Shown piece by piece: positions 36,863 to 49,442 of a stretch of DNA of 64,000 nt. Origin of the DNA: Talpa occidentalis (taxonomy: Eukaryota; Chordata; Mammalia; Eulipotyphla; Talpidae); contig NW_023602073.1 in NCBI RefSeq assembly GCF_014898055.3, positions 22,367,784 through 22,431,783 on the forward strand, given 5' to 3'. The translations under genes were made by a program, and so were the position numbers. Numbering within the stretch: position 1 is the first letter of the stretch; each line of letters opens with the position of its first letter. The notes beneath the pieces were generated by a model. That model was given only the letters and a program-made list of their open reading frames with translations. It was not told the origin of the DNA and made no database searches.

Positions 36863-39256
36863 TCAAACAAACCAGCTCCGACAAAGACAAAAATCCCACA
36901 AAATCAAAAATCATTTGTAATAAATACTCACCTCACCCACAGATACACTGTGTTATTTTAAACGTCTCCGGCCATTTCATCCACAGATAAAACTCTCAGG
37001 GGATGAATCAGTGTGAAATGTTTAAATCGTGATGTGACCAGGTGAGATTTCGTCTAAAGTCAGAGTAAGTCTCTGAATCTGCCTCCTGAGGAGGCTCTCT
37101 GGAAAATGCACACTTGGGAACCACAATGTAGCTTGTATTTCAAGTCCCAAGACCAGCAGGGACCACCCAAAGAGGAGAATGAGCAAGAAAACAGAAATAG
37201 AGGAATCGTGAGGTCTGGAAAGCTGTGCATAGAGGCCGCCCATCGGGACAAAGACAAGTCGGGGCTGAGGGAGAGGAAGCTGGAACAGGCCCCTGGCTAT
37301 GCCAGCATCAAGACAACCCGATCACAGAACTTCAGCGAATGTGGACAAAGTCCAATGGAAGGGCTCGTGAGAGAGGGGAGGGGAGAGAGGAGAGACAGAG
37401 TGTGGACGACACTTTTTGAGGACTTTTGCCCTAAGGAAGAGAAGGGTCTGATTGGGAGATTTTATTTCAGGGCGGGAGGAAACAGCCAAGCCTCTGCGTG
37501 CTGAAGAGAAAGGTCTAATGATGAGGAAGAAACTGATCCAGGGAGAGGTGAACACAGTCGGGATCATGTCTTAGAGAAGGTGATTGTGGACAGGAGAGTG
37601 GAGGAGAGGTTTGCTCCAAACCAGGCCCCCTGCAGGAGAGGGAAGAGAGAACCAGATGCCATTATGAGGGTACAGATACTCCAGCTATCACACTGAGGGG
37701 CCACTTTATGAAAGGACTGCCTGAGCACCCCACCCCAGGTGGGGCTATTCCCCTCTGTGCTCTCACTTCAAGCACATGTCCACCGGCCTCACCACAATGC
37801 AGCGTCAGTTTCAGTTTACTTAACTGAGATTTTTGAAGAGAGAAGCATTATTTCCCCCGCACCCCCCTATCCCCTTCTCTCTCATCTCCTCATCTAGAAA
37901 TATCTTTATTGGGGCATCATGCTCAATGTGCCAGGACATGAGATTCTAAGTGGAAGTTATTTTTGTAGCCATTAGTCCTTTCTCTCCTGCCTGCCTCCCT
38001 GTGTCACGACTGCTCTATACCATCACCATTTCCTCTTTTTTTTAAACAAAGCCTAAAAATGATGTGGAATTGGGGTACCAGAGAGGAGAAGGTGGCGGGA
38101 GTGAAGGGGGAGGGGGCCCAGGGTTGAGTGGTAAGAACTCTGGGTGCTCTGTTGGCAGATGGGATGGTGACATCCATCCGAGAAGGTGGGACCCAATTCC
38201 ACTGATTCACACAGTGTGGCAAACCAGTGTCACCTCAGTGCCTGCACTCCCCATGTCTCTCACCAGTGTGGGTGGAGTGGTTGTCACACAACAGGGGTTC
38301 AACGAGCATTTTGGGGGGAAAAAAGGAAGGAGGGAATTCCAATTTAAAGAGTAAAGTATCTTTCACTTGGCAAATTTAGTACAAAATGAACTTAGCTCTT
38401 TTATCTCTTTTGCCACTACCTTTACCTTTGTGGGGAGGGGAAAGGACATGGGGAACACGATGCGGAAGGGTCAACCTGTCTGCTCTGGTGAGGATGGTGG
38501 GGCCTTGGTGGAAACTTCCACCCCTGCATCACAGGCAGTTTAAACCAACATCATCTCAATAAAAAACAATAAAATCAAAAGTCCCCTACTCTCTGTCTGG
38601 GAGAATCCAATTTACATTGAAATGCACATTTCAAAATCAACTCCTTTTAACAGAATGATCTATTAAGATCACTGTCTTCTTCTATATCATGCTTGGCTGT
38701 GTTCCGGGAGAGCTGTGCAGAGCCACCTCACAGGAGGGTGGCATTTGTGCTTCTATCTGACAATGCTCCTACTTAAACCTCTTGGATTAAGTTTTTTCTT
38801 AAGCCTCCATCTCGACTCAGAGCTGCGGTGATATTTGAGAAGTAAAGCAGGGACATGTCACATAAATTTCATGTTCAAAGTACCTTTTACAAAACAAGGT
38901 TGGCTTATTGCCATCCCAGTATAAAGACGGCAAAGTAAGAAAATCATCAAAAGGCCTTTGATTCAAATTCTTCATGATAGAAAGTAGGGACAAGACAAAT
39001 GTCTATAAAATGAGCCGACTGTGTCTCCTTCCTCCGTCGGTAATCTCGCCTGGCTCTCAGGATACAGATTCTGTTCTTCTCTCCTGTCACAGGAAAGTAA
39101 ATAGAGGCCAGACCCCAAAAACAAATGAGGCCAAATGCTATTTTTCACCTGAGGAAAGCAAGTAACATTGCCTGCTCTGTAATAACAGTTGCACTTCATT
39201 TTATGAAATAGTCTATACAAGGTCAGATTCCCAGGGTAACTTAGCCACATATTTAT

Positions 39257-39975
39257 TGTACCTGTTTTTTTTTTTTTTAATGAGCATTTTAATTTTATTT
39301 TATATATTTTTTAACATCATTTTTCATTTTTGTACAGTGTATGCATTTTTATCTTGGTTACAGTCCCCATAAAATTCCCACCACCCTTGTTTGATCCTAC
39401 TTCCTCCTCCCCTCCCCCATAGTGTGTTTCTGGTTTATAGTTGCTTGTTGGTTTTTTTTTTGGGGGGGGGTATTGAACTGATAGTAGTTATTTTTTTTTG
39501 TAAATTTTATTTTTATATTCCCCATACAATTTCAACCCCCCCATTCTGACCCCAATCTCTCCTCTCCCGCCCCCCACCCCCCAAAAAGTGTCTCTGGTTC
39601 ATAGTTTTTTGTTGATTTTGATTTTCACTTTCTTATAGTTATTCATTTTCCTGGTCCCTTATTTAAGTTTTCTAGATTCCTGCTGTGAGTGAGACCATCC
39701 GGTATTTTTCTTTTCTTTCTGGCTTATTTCGCTGAGCATGATGCCTTCCAGCGCCATCCATGTTGCTGCAAATTGCATGTGTTTATCTTTTTTGAATGCT
39801 GAGTAATATTCCATGGTGTATATGTACCACATCTTCTTGAGCCAGTCATCTATTTTTGGGCATTTGGGCTGTATATATTGTCCTCGGATAGAGGACATAT
39901 CAGATATTAAACTTATAAGAACAGATACTACACTTGATCTTAGCCAAAAGGCCGAGAAGCGATGTGTACCTGTTT
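39257..39975 (-). mobile_element. U2 snRNA / LINE-1 chimeric retrogene with target-site duplication
   Basis: On the minus strand the insert begins exactly at U2 nucleotide 1 (39963), runs through about 91 nt of U2, switches at about 39873 without a gap into LINE-1 ORF2 ('gcccaaaaatagatgactgg'), continues through the ORF2 end and 3' untranslated region and finishes in a poly(A) (plus-strand T run, 39265-39278). An 11-bp repeat 'tgtacctgttt' flanks the whole (39257-39267 and 39965-39975). One insertion event therefore carried both parts, as in template switching by LINE-1 reverse transcriptase. The LINE-1 frame is open only in the last stretch of ORF2 (39659-39898 including U2 bases). It is a processed chimera, not an active element. 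Confidence 0.9.
39873..39963 (-). pseudogene. RNU2 pseudogene: U2 snRNA pseudogene, 5' half
   Basis: It matches U2 from its first base ('atcgcttctcggccttttgg') through the branch-point recognition region ('gtgtagtatctgttcttat') and the Sm-proximal 'gtcctctatccgaggacaat' stem, then stops. The second half of U2 (stem-loops III and IV) is absent. Differences from canonical vertebrate U2 include C-to-A in 'ttatcagtttaat' and C-to-T at a CpG in 'gatacgtcc'. With no promoter elements and only half the RNA, it cannot be a working spliceosomal gene. Confidence 0.92.
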
Positions 39976-40324
39976 CTTATGTCCACTATATGACCAGCTT
40001 CAAATGAAAGAATTTGCTCCTATACTTTGCTTCATCATTTCATTTTTTTCACTCTTTAAATTGAGGATTTAGCAAAACTAAAAAAGAAAAACCAGGAAAG
40101 TAAAGAAGAAACAACAAAATGTCAGATGGGAATAAAGGTCTGGAGGAAAAAAATCAGAGGGTCAGGAAAGGGGGCTGATGTGACTAGAAAAAAGTTCATC
40201 TGCGGACAAGCAATGTGAGCCACAACAGAGGCTACCATAGGCACGGGGCTTGCAAGGGACAACCACAGGGGCTTAGGAGCGAGCTGCCTGGGCCAGATCA
40301 TGCAGCCCATGCTCACAATGGGAA

Positions 40325-40490
40325 TAACCTAACCTCCCGACACTTGTCTCCTCACCTATGAAATGGACAGCATCGAGCCTGGTTACTGACTTTATTACAT
40401 TAGATTGAAAGAAGTGAGGGAAGAACAGAGTGCCTTACATACACTAAGAGTTAAGTGCTAGCTGCTATGTCCATGGTCATTATTCAAATT
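40325..40490 (+). repeat. MIR-like SINE
   Basis: The pattern 'ttgtctcctcacctatgaaa', 'tggacagcatcgagcctggt' and 'agtgccttacatacactaag' resembles the MIR core and 3' half ('tttcctcatctgtaaaatgg ... cagtgcctggcacatagtaag'). Confidence 0.5.
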
Positions 40491-40693
40491 AATGACAGTC
40501 TCATATATTGACGCTTTTTTATATGCAAGTCATTGGCTGAGGAGGCCACTATAGACCTCTCAAGGATGACTTGTGACTAAAGAGTCCAGTCTCATGGTGT
40601 CGCTTAAAAGTGGAATTAAAAAAAAACAAACAAACAAAGGGTCAGACCAAGCCAAATTAAAAGACCAAACCTACCAAGCTGACACTAGAGCAT

Positions 40694-40734
40694 GGGTGGG
40701 GGGGGGGGAGAGGGGAGGAAGGGAATGGGAGGGA
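40694..40734. repeat. G-rich tract, quadruplex-prone
   Basis: The plus strand has an almost pure G run followed by spaced GGGG, GGG, GGG and GGG blocks within 41 bp. This fits the pattern for intramolecular G-quadruplexes. On the GMDS transcript strand it is C-rich, so any quadruplex would be in the DNA, not the pre-mRNA. Confidence 0.7.
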
Positions 40735-42177
40735 CAATGTGGGGAGGACTTGGTGGAGGACTATGGGTGCTTTGGCAGTGGGTGAGCTATGGTGACAGCA
40801 CCCAAAGGGGGGATCCTATACTTACAAATCACAATTATATAAACCAACATGACCACAATAAAATGAAAATAAAGATTGCAGTCTTAGAAGCACTTAGAAT
40901 TCAACCAAGAAAAAGGGAGTATGTTAAAAATGATGAGTCACCATTTAGGGAGGTAATGACCACAGGACATGTTCATCCCATGGGAGGAAAGAAGGTGTTT
41001 GTGTATCTGGAGGTGGGGTAGGGAGCTGCTGAGGTCTCTAAGGAGGTAAGGCTCCCAAATGCAGGTAATATCCTGGTGGTGGTGCACTCGAGAGACTGGG
41101 ACCCATCTCATAGGGAGGTTTGGGGGGAACACTTGACTCCTTCCACCCCCACCCAAAATCCATCCTAGAGAAGTGATTTCAATTCCATACCATCAGCCTT
41201 CAATAACAATACTGTGTTTAGTTGTGTCTACCAAGTTCTCCGGTTCATTCTAGCACTGACTATAGAATAGATTATATTCATGTTCAGCTCTGTATATGTG
41301 CTTCCCATCAGGAATAGTTCCCTTCGTTAGAAAGTTTAGGAAACATTCCTACATGTCACAGATTAGATATCTACTCCATCATTGAGAGGGTACTGCTCGT
41401 GGCTGTCCACATGGGAACAGATAGCACAGAGGTTCTTGGCAATACACATGTCTTCTCTGTTCAAATTAATCAGTGTGACTTTCAGAAGCTCTGCCTCAAC
41501 AAAATGTTTTGCTCCCTTCTGTATAAACTCACTGATAGGATTTGAAGAGGCATGTGGTCCAGGGATGACACGTTACCAGCCTTCTCTGACCTCAGGTGGG
41601 CCAGGGACTACCCCTTACGTTACTGGAAAGATTATGGCCATATAAACCTTTTATTCAGCCAGGAAGAGACTCTTTATAATCAGCTTGTATTTTTTACTTC
41701 CCTAATCATACCACATTGGGCTACATAATCTTCATGTATGATCTGAACTATCACAATTGAAGAAAGTTCAGGCTTACTTGATATGTTAAAAGTTTCATAA
41801 GAATGATATGTGCATACCTGCAGAAATCAGCATAATATGATATCAACCTTTGTTCTTTCCTGGAAATTTTATTCTCCAATAATTAGGTCTGTGGACCATG
41901 TGTGTGCAGGACTGGAAAAGATGGAGAGGAGTGGTGAAGGACAGACAAGCTCTAACACCAAAATCTCAGAGACCCAGGACCAACATAATAAAAATAAGGT
42001 TCCTACCCGATAACAAATATGTCAGGCAGCACAGATTCTGAGGATCGAGGTAAAATGTATATTCAAATTGGAATGGGCAATATGGTCTTCAAAAAGAAGG
42101 AATCCATGGATCAGCTAAGCACAAAGGAAAATAATCTATGGGAAACAGACTGAATAAAGATAGACAGCTGGGGAGAA

Positions 42178-42990
42178 TATCTGAAGAGAATTACTCTTTG
42201 GGCACCCGAGTCAGAGGAGGAAAAACTGAGGGGAAATGACACTTTGGGAATCAGAGGCAGAGGAGAAGAGAGGGCTCACAGGAGAAAAATCTGAGAAGAA
42301 ACTTCTTTGTAATCTAGTGTCTGAGAAGAGAAATCTGAGGGAAAATGACTCTCTGGGAACCAGGGTCTGAGGAGAACACAGGGCTCTAAGGAGAAAAATC
42401 TGAGAAGAATTCACTTTGGCTCTGGTGTCTGAGATAGAAATCTGAGAGAAAATGATGCTTTGGGAACCAGTGTCTGAGTAGAAAACAGGGCTCTGAGGAG
42501 AAAAATCTAGGATAAATCTCTTTGAACTTACTGTCTGAGAAGAGAAATCTGAGGGAAAATGGCTCTTTGGGAACGAGTGTCTGAGGAGAGGACAGGGCTC
42601 TAAGGAGAAAAATGTAGGAGAAATCTCTTAGGACTTAGTGTCTGACAAGAGAAATCTGAGGGAAAATGACTCTTTGGGAACAAGAGCCTTGAGGAGAGGA
42701 CAGGACTAGGAGGAGAAAAATCTAAAGAGAAATCTCTTTGGGCTCTAGTGTTTGAGAAGAGAAATCTGAGGGAAAATGACTCTTTGGGAACCAGGGTCTG
42801 AGGAGAACATAGGGCTCTAAGGAGAAAAATCTGAGAAGAAATCATTTTGGCTCTAGTGTCTGAGAAGACAAATATGAAGGAGAATGACTCTTTGGGAACC
42901 AGTGTCTGAGTAAAGGCAGGCCTCTGAGGAGTAAAATCTGAGGTGCAATACTCCTTGGCACTAGTGTCTAAGAACAAATATCTGAGAAGT
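42178..42990. repeat. Minisatellite, about 107-bp unit, about 7.6 copies
   Basis: The landmark 'tttggga' (or a one-base variant) recurs at 42243, 42352, 42459, 42566, 42673, 42783 and 42891, spacings 109, 107, 107, 107, 110 and 108. Each unit is two related halves of about 53 bp: one with 'gtgtctgagaagagaaatct', the other with 'gtctgaggagaacagggctc'. The plus strand is purine-rich. Units have drifted 10-20% by eye, and the outermost copies more. The minus strand stays open for 171 codons over the array and its left flank, giving repeats of 'SLRFLF', but the unit length is not a multiple of three and the frame shifts, so I do not regard this as a gene. Confidence 0.93.
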
Positions 42991-44014
42991 CTTTGTTTTC
43001 CCTGTTCTAAGGTTGTGTATTGACAGGAATTGAAAATTTTCCAGAAACTAGAGCCGATATACCTATTTTTTTTAAAAAAAATGAAGATATGTGAGTCTAG
43101 GTACCTAAATTTCAAGAAATAGCCCTTCTGCCTCTCTCCCCTCTCACACCTAAACTTTGTGCGGGGGACATCCCACTCATGTTCTTGGTTTAGGCTAAAT
43201 TGAGACTTTACTGTCTCTACGTATCAACGTGTATTTGTAAGCACCTAACAATCTTGAAGGGATATTTGGTGGTTCTGACAAATTTCTCCAACTCTCCTCC
43301 CCCAAAACACAATGAAATAACCCAAGAACTGGTTATGCTGCAGGCAGATTCTCTTTCTGTGGCCCTTGTAGGCTTGGCCCGCCCTGCTGGTTCTGTTCCC
43401 AGAATTTATCATTATGTTTTAGTATCGGCTGAAGCCCAAGCCAAAAGTAGTGCTGAAGGACTGAGTCATTATCAGCTGGTTTTGATGCCAGAGTTTGCTC
43501 CTCTGTGGAGCTTCCCAGGGTGCTCACTGTGAAGAGCTGGTGCTCTTCACTGATCTTGCTCATTTTTTCCTTACAACCATCATTTTCTGGTAGAGTAAGT
43601 CTTCTTCTGCAAAGGGTGGGCATACATTAATAAGAAAAGTTTTTTTCCGTGTCTTAAAAAATCTTTTCTAGTCAGAGTTAAGGCTTTAAATGAACTTTGG
43701 GGATTTAGCAACTCATAAACAACAGAAGGCAGAACCTTCTTCCTGCCTTCTATGCTCATATTTTGTGAATTCACTTTATCGCTGTCTACCTGAACAGTTA
43801 GTGATAAAGGTCTGAAAGCTTAACTCTGGAACGTGCTCAGCAGACAGTAGTCTGTGCTTTTATTAATGTCCTCATTTATTGCCCTCTTTTATTGTAATTA
43901 CATTTTCAGTCATGGATTGGCCTAAATCAACTCACCTTCCTCAGATGCAACATTAGTGCTAGTGGTGGAAGTAATGACAATAATAACAATAACAACAATA
44001 ATGTGCTCATAACT

Positions 44015-44160
44015 TTCCGTATGTTGTTTCCTTTAATGCTTAGAACAAACCTCAGTGAAAACTATCATTATCCCATTTGTACAGATGAGGAAGCTGAGTT
44101 AAGACTGAGAAACTTGGCAAATAACTCATTGAGTAAGTGGTGGAATTTGCTAGTGTCTAA
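44015..44160 (-). repeat. MIR-like SINE
   Basis: The pattern 'cattatcccatttgtacaga', 'tgaggaagctgagttaagac' and 'actcattgagtaagtggtgg' is the reverse complement of the MIR core ('cccattttacagatgaggaa', 'actgaggcacagagagg'). Confidence 0.6.
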
Positions 44161-46427
44161 GGCACAGAAAACTTCTACATCCTCACCTGAACCTGCACCA
44201 ATTAAAAGGGGGAAACAAGATGCCATGATAAATAATGAAAAAGAAACCTTTGTCTCAAACTAAATTTGGGGGGGAAATGCCATTAAAAAAAAAAACTGGC
44301 AATTTATCTTAAATAACAGTTAAATTAAATTGTACTTAGGTGCTTTTTTTTCCTCCAGAGAGTTAAAAAATGAAATTCTTTGTTATCTGGCTTGTAATTT
44401 GTTTTGGACAAACAATATTTCATCTTTCATGTAAGATTCTCACAGAATAATTAAGAAAACTATCAGAATCCTTTTTTAAAATAATTAATGGCTTAGCTAT
44501 TTTTCCAAAGGTCTTTGATATGGATCATCCTTTTTTTTACTTTCCTGGTTCCAGTTTCACTAGTAAAACTGCCAGAATAGCCTGAGTGACTTTTACCAAG
44601 TTCAGCAATTCTCCATTGCTGCAATTTTTCCCTTTTTCCAATTTATAGGCGGCTGAGTGATTTCCCAAATTCATCTTAGAACATCTTAATACATTCCCAG
44701 TTTCTTGTTCAAACCATCTCTCAGCAGCAGCCCTGCTAGATCACATTTCTGTGTGGCCTGTATCAGTAGCCACCATAATCTTGCTGATTGAGCTATACAT
44801 AGGGTCTGTCTCCTTAGCAGGGGAGAAGTCAAGAAGTGAATAATCCAGGATGCAATATCAAATAGACAAGATTGCATGTTCCTGTCCCATGTACTCCAAG
44901 TTCCCTCATGATGAACCCACTTGGAAGGATCCCACAAGACTGTGCCTCTTCCACAAGCACCACAGGCCCACTCAGGGACTTTGGCATCAACACAGAGGGG
45001 TAAACAGATCTGAGCGAGGTCTCCCTACCCACCATGTTTTCTGCCTGCTTAACTGTGGGAGCTGTGCTGTGTGAGACCGGACAGCTGTCAGTTTGGCTTC
45101 ACATGTCATTGTCATAGAAATGACAAAAGATTTAAAAATAAAACTAGAATTCATTTTAGCAATTCCAGACATCTTGCTTCAGTCAGTGGGCAGGGCTTGA
45201 CTTTGGCTGAATAGCCTTTCATGTTCAAGAAGTTACACCTCATCACTCCACCGAGAGTCACATGGGCAGATAGCTTTGTGATCTCCCAGCGGACATGTCA
45301 TCTGGGAAGAATCCCAGTCTACAAATGTAATAGGCAGCCTAGTGATGTCAGCTTGCGGGCAAGTGTTAAGGCCAGTTAGAGGCGGAGTGTTCAGATGAGT
45401 GGCCGGCGGCCTCACCCTTTCCACACAGAGGGCTGCTGTGCCAGACCTATAATGCTGTGCTGGGCACCACACTGAGATTACTTCACCCCGATGTCACAAT
45501 GGGCCGCTAAGATTTGCTTCAATAAACTAAGCCTATGATGCTCATCTCAACATACCACAAAGCACCTTTAATATCTAGAAGTACAAAAAAAATATTGAGA
45601 TGGTAGATACTGGTTTCTGTGTTTGTGTATGACTTGAATTTGCTAATCAGACAAGCAAATACTAACCTAGTCATTTTTTAAAAGATTATTATATACACAC
45701 ACGCAGAATGAGGGGTGCTATCTGTGGGATTCAATACAAACAAGTTCCAGTTATTTGATTTATGTTATGCAATCTATTGTCCCCTAAACACTAATGTATC
45801 TATACAAATCTAAATAATTAAAAATTTCCATAGTCATCCTCTGACATAAATACTACCGTAGCCCCACACTTTAACAAAAGAGGATCTCAAATCTGTTTAA
45901 TAGCTGCCTTATATCACAGCCAGAACACAGCCTCTCCAGCTTACTCCCAAAGGAAAGCGTTATTCCTGTTATACGTTATGGCAAGAGGGAAGTATGTGCA
46001 TTTATTCTGGAGGTAGGGGAATGGTCATGGACCTGTCTTAACCTGGTTCTGTGGTCCAGAAGGTCACTAGCGTGAGAGTCCAGGTCCAATAAGTCAAGAG
46101 AGCCCTCATTATTGGACACATCTGCTCTGTGGGCCTTCTCTGACTTGGGGCTACCTTGAAGAGACCAGAATAGTTATGGTTTAAATGGCTGTAAGTGGGG
46201 CTATTAAAAATCGGCATTTTTTCCCCTCCTGTGTATCAGTAAATGTTTGCTAAAGTCTATGAAGGATTTACTGCAAAGCATATGATATGTAAAGAAAAAG
46301 GAGATCCTAGTCTTACAGATGTGATACATCTAGATTTGGTGGTAGCAATATTTGGGGGTACTTCTAGGGCTGTGGACCTCATGCTTAGCACTGCTGGTTG
46401 GGCAGGGCCCTGTTTGGTCTGCCCCTG

Positions 46428-46540
46428 GCTGCTATTCTCAGACACTGGTGGCACTTTCACCTCCAGCTGTACACCCGAAAACATCTCCAGATATAGTCAC
46501 ATGTCCCCTGGGGGGCAAATTCATACTCACCCTGCCCCTA
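46428..46540 (-). mobile_element. MER20-like (hAT-Charlie) fragment
   Basis: The blocks 'cagctgtacacccgaaaaca', 'tctccagatatagtcacatg' and 'tcccctggggggcaaatt' match the inner part of MER20 in reverse. The outer ends are diverged. Confidence 0.5.
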
Positions 46541-48660
46541 TTCCTCCACCCGCAGCTGAGATCCTCCATCTAGAGCATTAATCCCATCCTGACAGCAACG
46601 ATTAAAGAACAATGTTTAAAGAAAATGATTCAAATTTGACTGTAACCTAACTTTTTAATTTTTATATGAACTTAGTTTTTAAAAAAATCTGAAAATTAAT
46701 TTATGAAAATAAATAGGCATTTTAAGAAGCAAAACATTCGGCAGCAAAAAAAAAAAAGAAGCGCAAGTTCAAAACGACAAGATCATGAACCTTAAAAATG
46801 TCAGATTCCCTCAGTCGAGGTGAATACTATGCTTATACTGATACATATGGTTTCTTATGTAGCCCTTATTTCAAGGAAAGAGTTATATCTTCTAAAAATG
46901 GCTCAATATCTTAACAGTAGTACTACACCATCCATTTGTGGTAGACTTAAAGTGTTAATTATGGATATATTTAAAGTACTTTGTAACTTCTTATTGCCAC
47001 AGGACTTTTAATGTATTTGGAATTAGTTCTATTTCCTCACATTGCCGACGTTGGAGATGCTCATGGCAGGTTATTTACCTCATATCACATGTATACTTTA
47101 AAATTATAAAGTTGCTTTATTATGATTTCTGCTCAACATCTCAAAGGAATATTATCTTTAGCCAAACTGATTAATGTCTTGTACAAAAGAAAAGAGCCAT
47201 AGAGATAAATCTCTAACTTCTCCATTAGCTTCATTCTCTCGCCCAGTACCAAATCTGCTCAATGGGGGCTGGCTTGCTTCAGTTTCAACTAAGAAATTCA
47301 TACACGTATGGTATTCCCACAAATATGAGCTGCTTATTTTACTCCTCCCTTCCCGGGGTTATTTCTAGCCTCGCTGTTAACATTTGTTGTTTCATGATCT
47401 TGGACAATTTCTTCATTGATGAAATAAATGGGATGGAAGATCTTTAAATTCCTTTCTTGCTCATAAATTCTGAGGGTATTTGGGGAGGACACATACAGGT
47501 GGATGCTAAAAATCTGTTCCTCAAAAGCTATCTCCAGGGAAGAGTGTGTGAAATTAGTGGGTGAACATATATTTTAAAATTTTAAAAGTTACACTAGAGC
47601 TTTTATGAATTTCCATGTACATATAAATAAATGTGCCAGTTAATCAAGTTAGTTTAAATGTCTCTAAAAGTACCTTTAGAGTATTGAATGTTTATCTCAA
47701 ATGCAACAAGAGCAGCTCCTGGGTACAATATTTTCACCATAGAATGCTTGATGCTGGCAATGATGGTGATAATCATGACTAAACTACTCTGATTCCCTCA
47801 GCTGGGCACTGATCTCAAAAAAATGCTTCTTTTCTCAGACAAATGCAAAATAAAATAAGCACCTGATGCACCAGCCACTTATTGGCACTGGAATTCTGGA
47901 GAAAACAGGGAGACCAGCAAGGAAGAGCTTCCAGAGGAAGAAGGAGGAGTAGCTGGGGTCCGCTGGGAGGCTCCAGGGTGGCCGAGAGGGCGCCCTGCTG
48001 TACACGCACGTGGGGGAACATCCTTGGGGGTAAAAAACAGGGAAGGGGGAGGAAAAGGAGAACAACCTACTGGGAAGAGGCAATACTTCATCTTTGCTGA
48101 GAAAATGTTCCATTCTTAAACACTTAAAAAAAAAAAAAGGAAGAGAAAGAGTGGGAGGAGAATGGAAGACAGCACACGGACCGTGACTTCTTACTCAGAC
48201 TGAAGGTATCCAGAGGATGAAGTCATTCACGACATGTGACTCATGGCTGGTAAACTAGTGGTGGTGAGGTAGGCTCACCTGCCAAACTTGACTTCTTCCT
48301 TGATTCTGTAAGTGGTAGTCACTCCCTTGTCCAGACTGACTAATGAGCTACAGACTAAGAGAAGTCAGCATAAGAAAAAACACCCTCGAAAGCCTGGACA
48401 GTTGACCTCCTTCTGTAAAACTAGAAAGTCAAATGTAAGTGGGCCACACGACTGGGATCTGGTAGACATTGGAGCCCGACATGCTGACACCAAACAGCAG
48501 AGAACCTTCCCCAAGTGCACTCCTGGGGCGGGCCTTGTCCTCAAGGACAGGTGCTGGGGAGGCTCTCAGAAACCTATACCATCCCTTAGCTGCAGGAACC
48601 TGAGCCTCAAATTCTACAGTCACACTGAAAATAGAAAGGTCACCTTCAAAAAAAGGACCC

Positions 48661-48824
48661 GCTTGCGCGGCAGACCTCTCCTGTCATGCCCGCTGCTCCC
48701 CTCAGCAGTGTATTTCATCAGTCTGCTTGTTCTGTTCCCCACTCTGTCTCTGGTGAATCTTCTCACCCTCCCGCAAATCTGGCCTGTACCCTGGTTTTTA
48801 TATAAATAAATAAAATATTTTTTT
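48661..48824 (+). repeat. 5'-truncated tRNA-derived SINE
   Basis: Only the tRNA-unrelated body and tail remain: 'gcggcagacctctcctgtca', 'cagcagtgtatttcatcagt', 'ctggtgaatcttctcaccct' and an (ATAA)n/T/A tail. A direct repeat 'aaaaaaaggaccc' flanks it (48648-48660 and 48825-48836, one A shorter), so the truncation happened at insertion. It lacks the pol III boxes. Confidence 0.88.
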
Positions 48825-49442
48825 AAAAAAGGACCCACAACGTTATGTGCATCTCATCCTTAATCACCATGGCGACAGCCAAAGTTAAGGATTGAGTCAG
48901 GTTTGATCTAATCATTCAATTTTTCTATCCTTTGAAACTAGAAGGGATCATCTCTCTCTATTTTTGCTCCCACTTAATGATCATGCAAAATGTTCCTTAT
49001 TTGCATAACATACTTACAATACACTAAAGTATATTCATAATTTCTGAAGATCAGATGACTTGACTTGTGTTTATGATGTGCCAAAATCATCTGCTGACAT
49101 AAGAATAAAATGTAATTATCAAAATGGTTGAATTATCCAGGTGATGAGCAGTAAGTATCCCTGTTACTTTATCTTCTCAAGTAATATGCAATCAGAACTA
49201 GAAATATTACTATTAGCTTTACTAACAGATGTGCTCTAATATTCTGCTGTGTAGAATAATCTTAAAGTTAAAAGATTTTATTAATGATAATCAGTACATT
49301 TGAAGAGAAAGCTTCTAGTATCCTCACTCATAACTTACTTAAAAATTTTCTTAGCATCTTTTTCCAGTTTAATTTGTATCTTTAACAACTTTATGACATC
49401 AAGGTCTTATTAACTGATTAGTTTTTCAAAGATAAAGAAAGA

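Noticed and set aside
39873..39963. Functional U2 snRNA gene
   Set aside because: Only the first half of U2 is present, it is fused to LINE-1, and it carries substitutions in otherwise invariant positions.
42600..43115. 171-codon minus-strand open frame with internal repeats
   Set aside because: It spans the 107-bp minisatellite and its flank. The unit is not a multiple of three, the repeat phase shifts inside the frame, and no domain or splice context supports a protein.
45233..45472. 79-codon minus-strand frame with cysteine- and proline-rich sequence
   Set aside because: No cysteine spacing of a known domain, no splice signals in register, and no relation to GMDS; treated as chance.
47972..48004. 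CTCF-like site around 'gagagggcgccctgc'
   Set aside because: Contains AGAGGGCGC, but the flanking CCA half is missing on either strand. Too weak to list.
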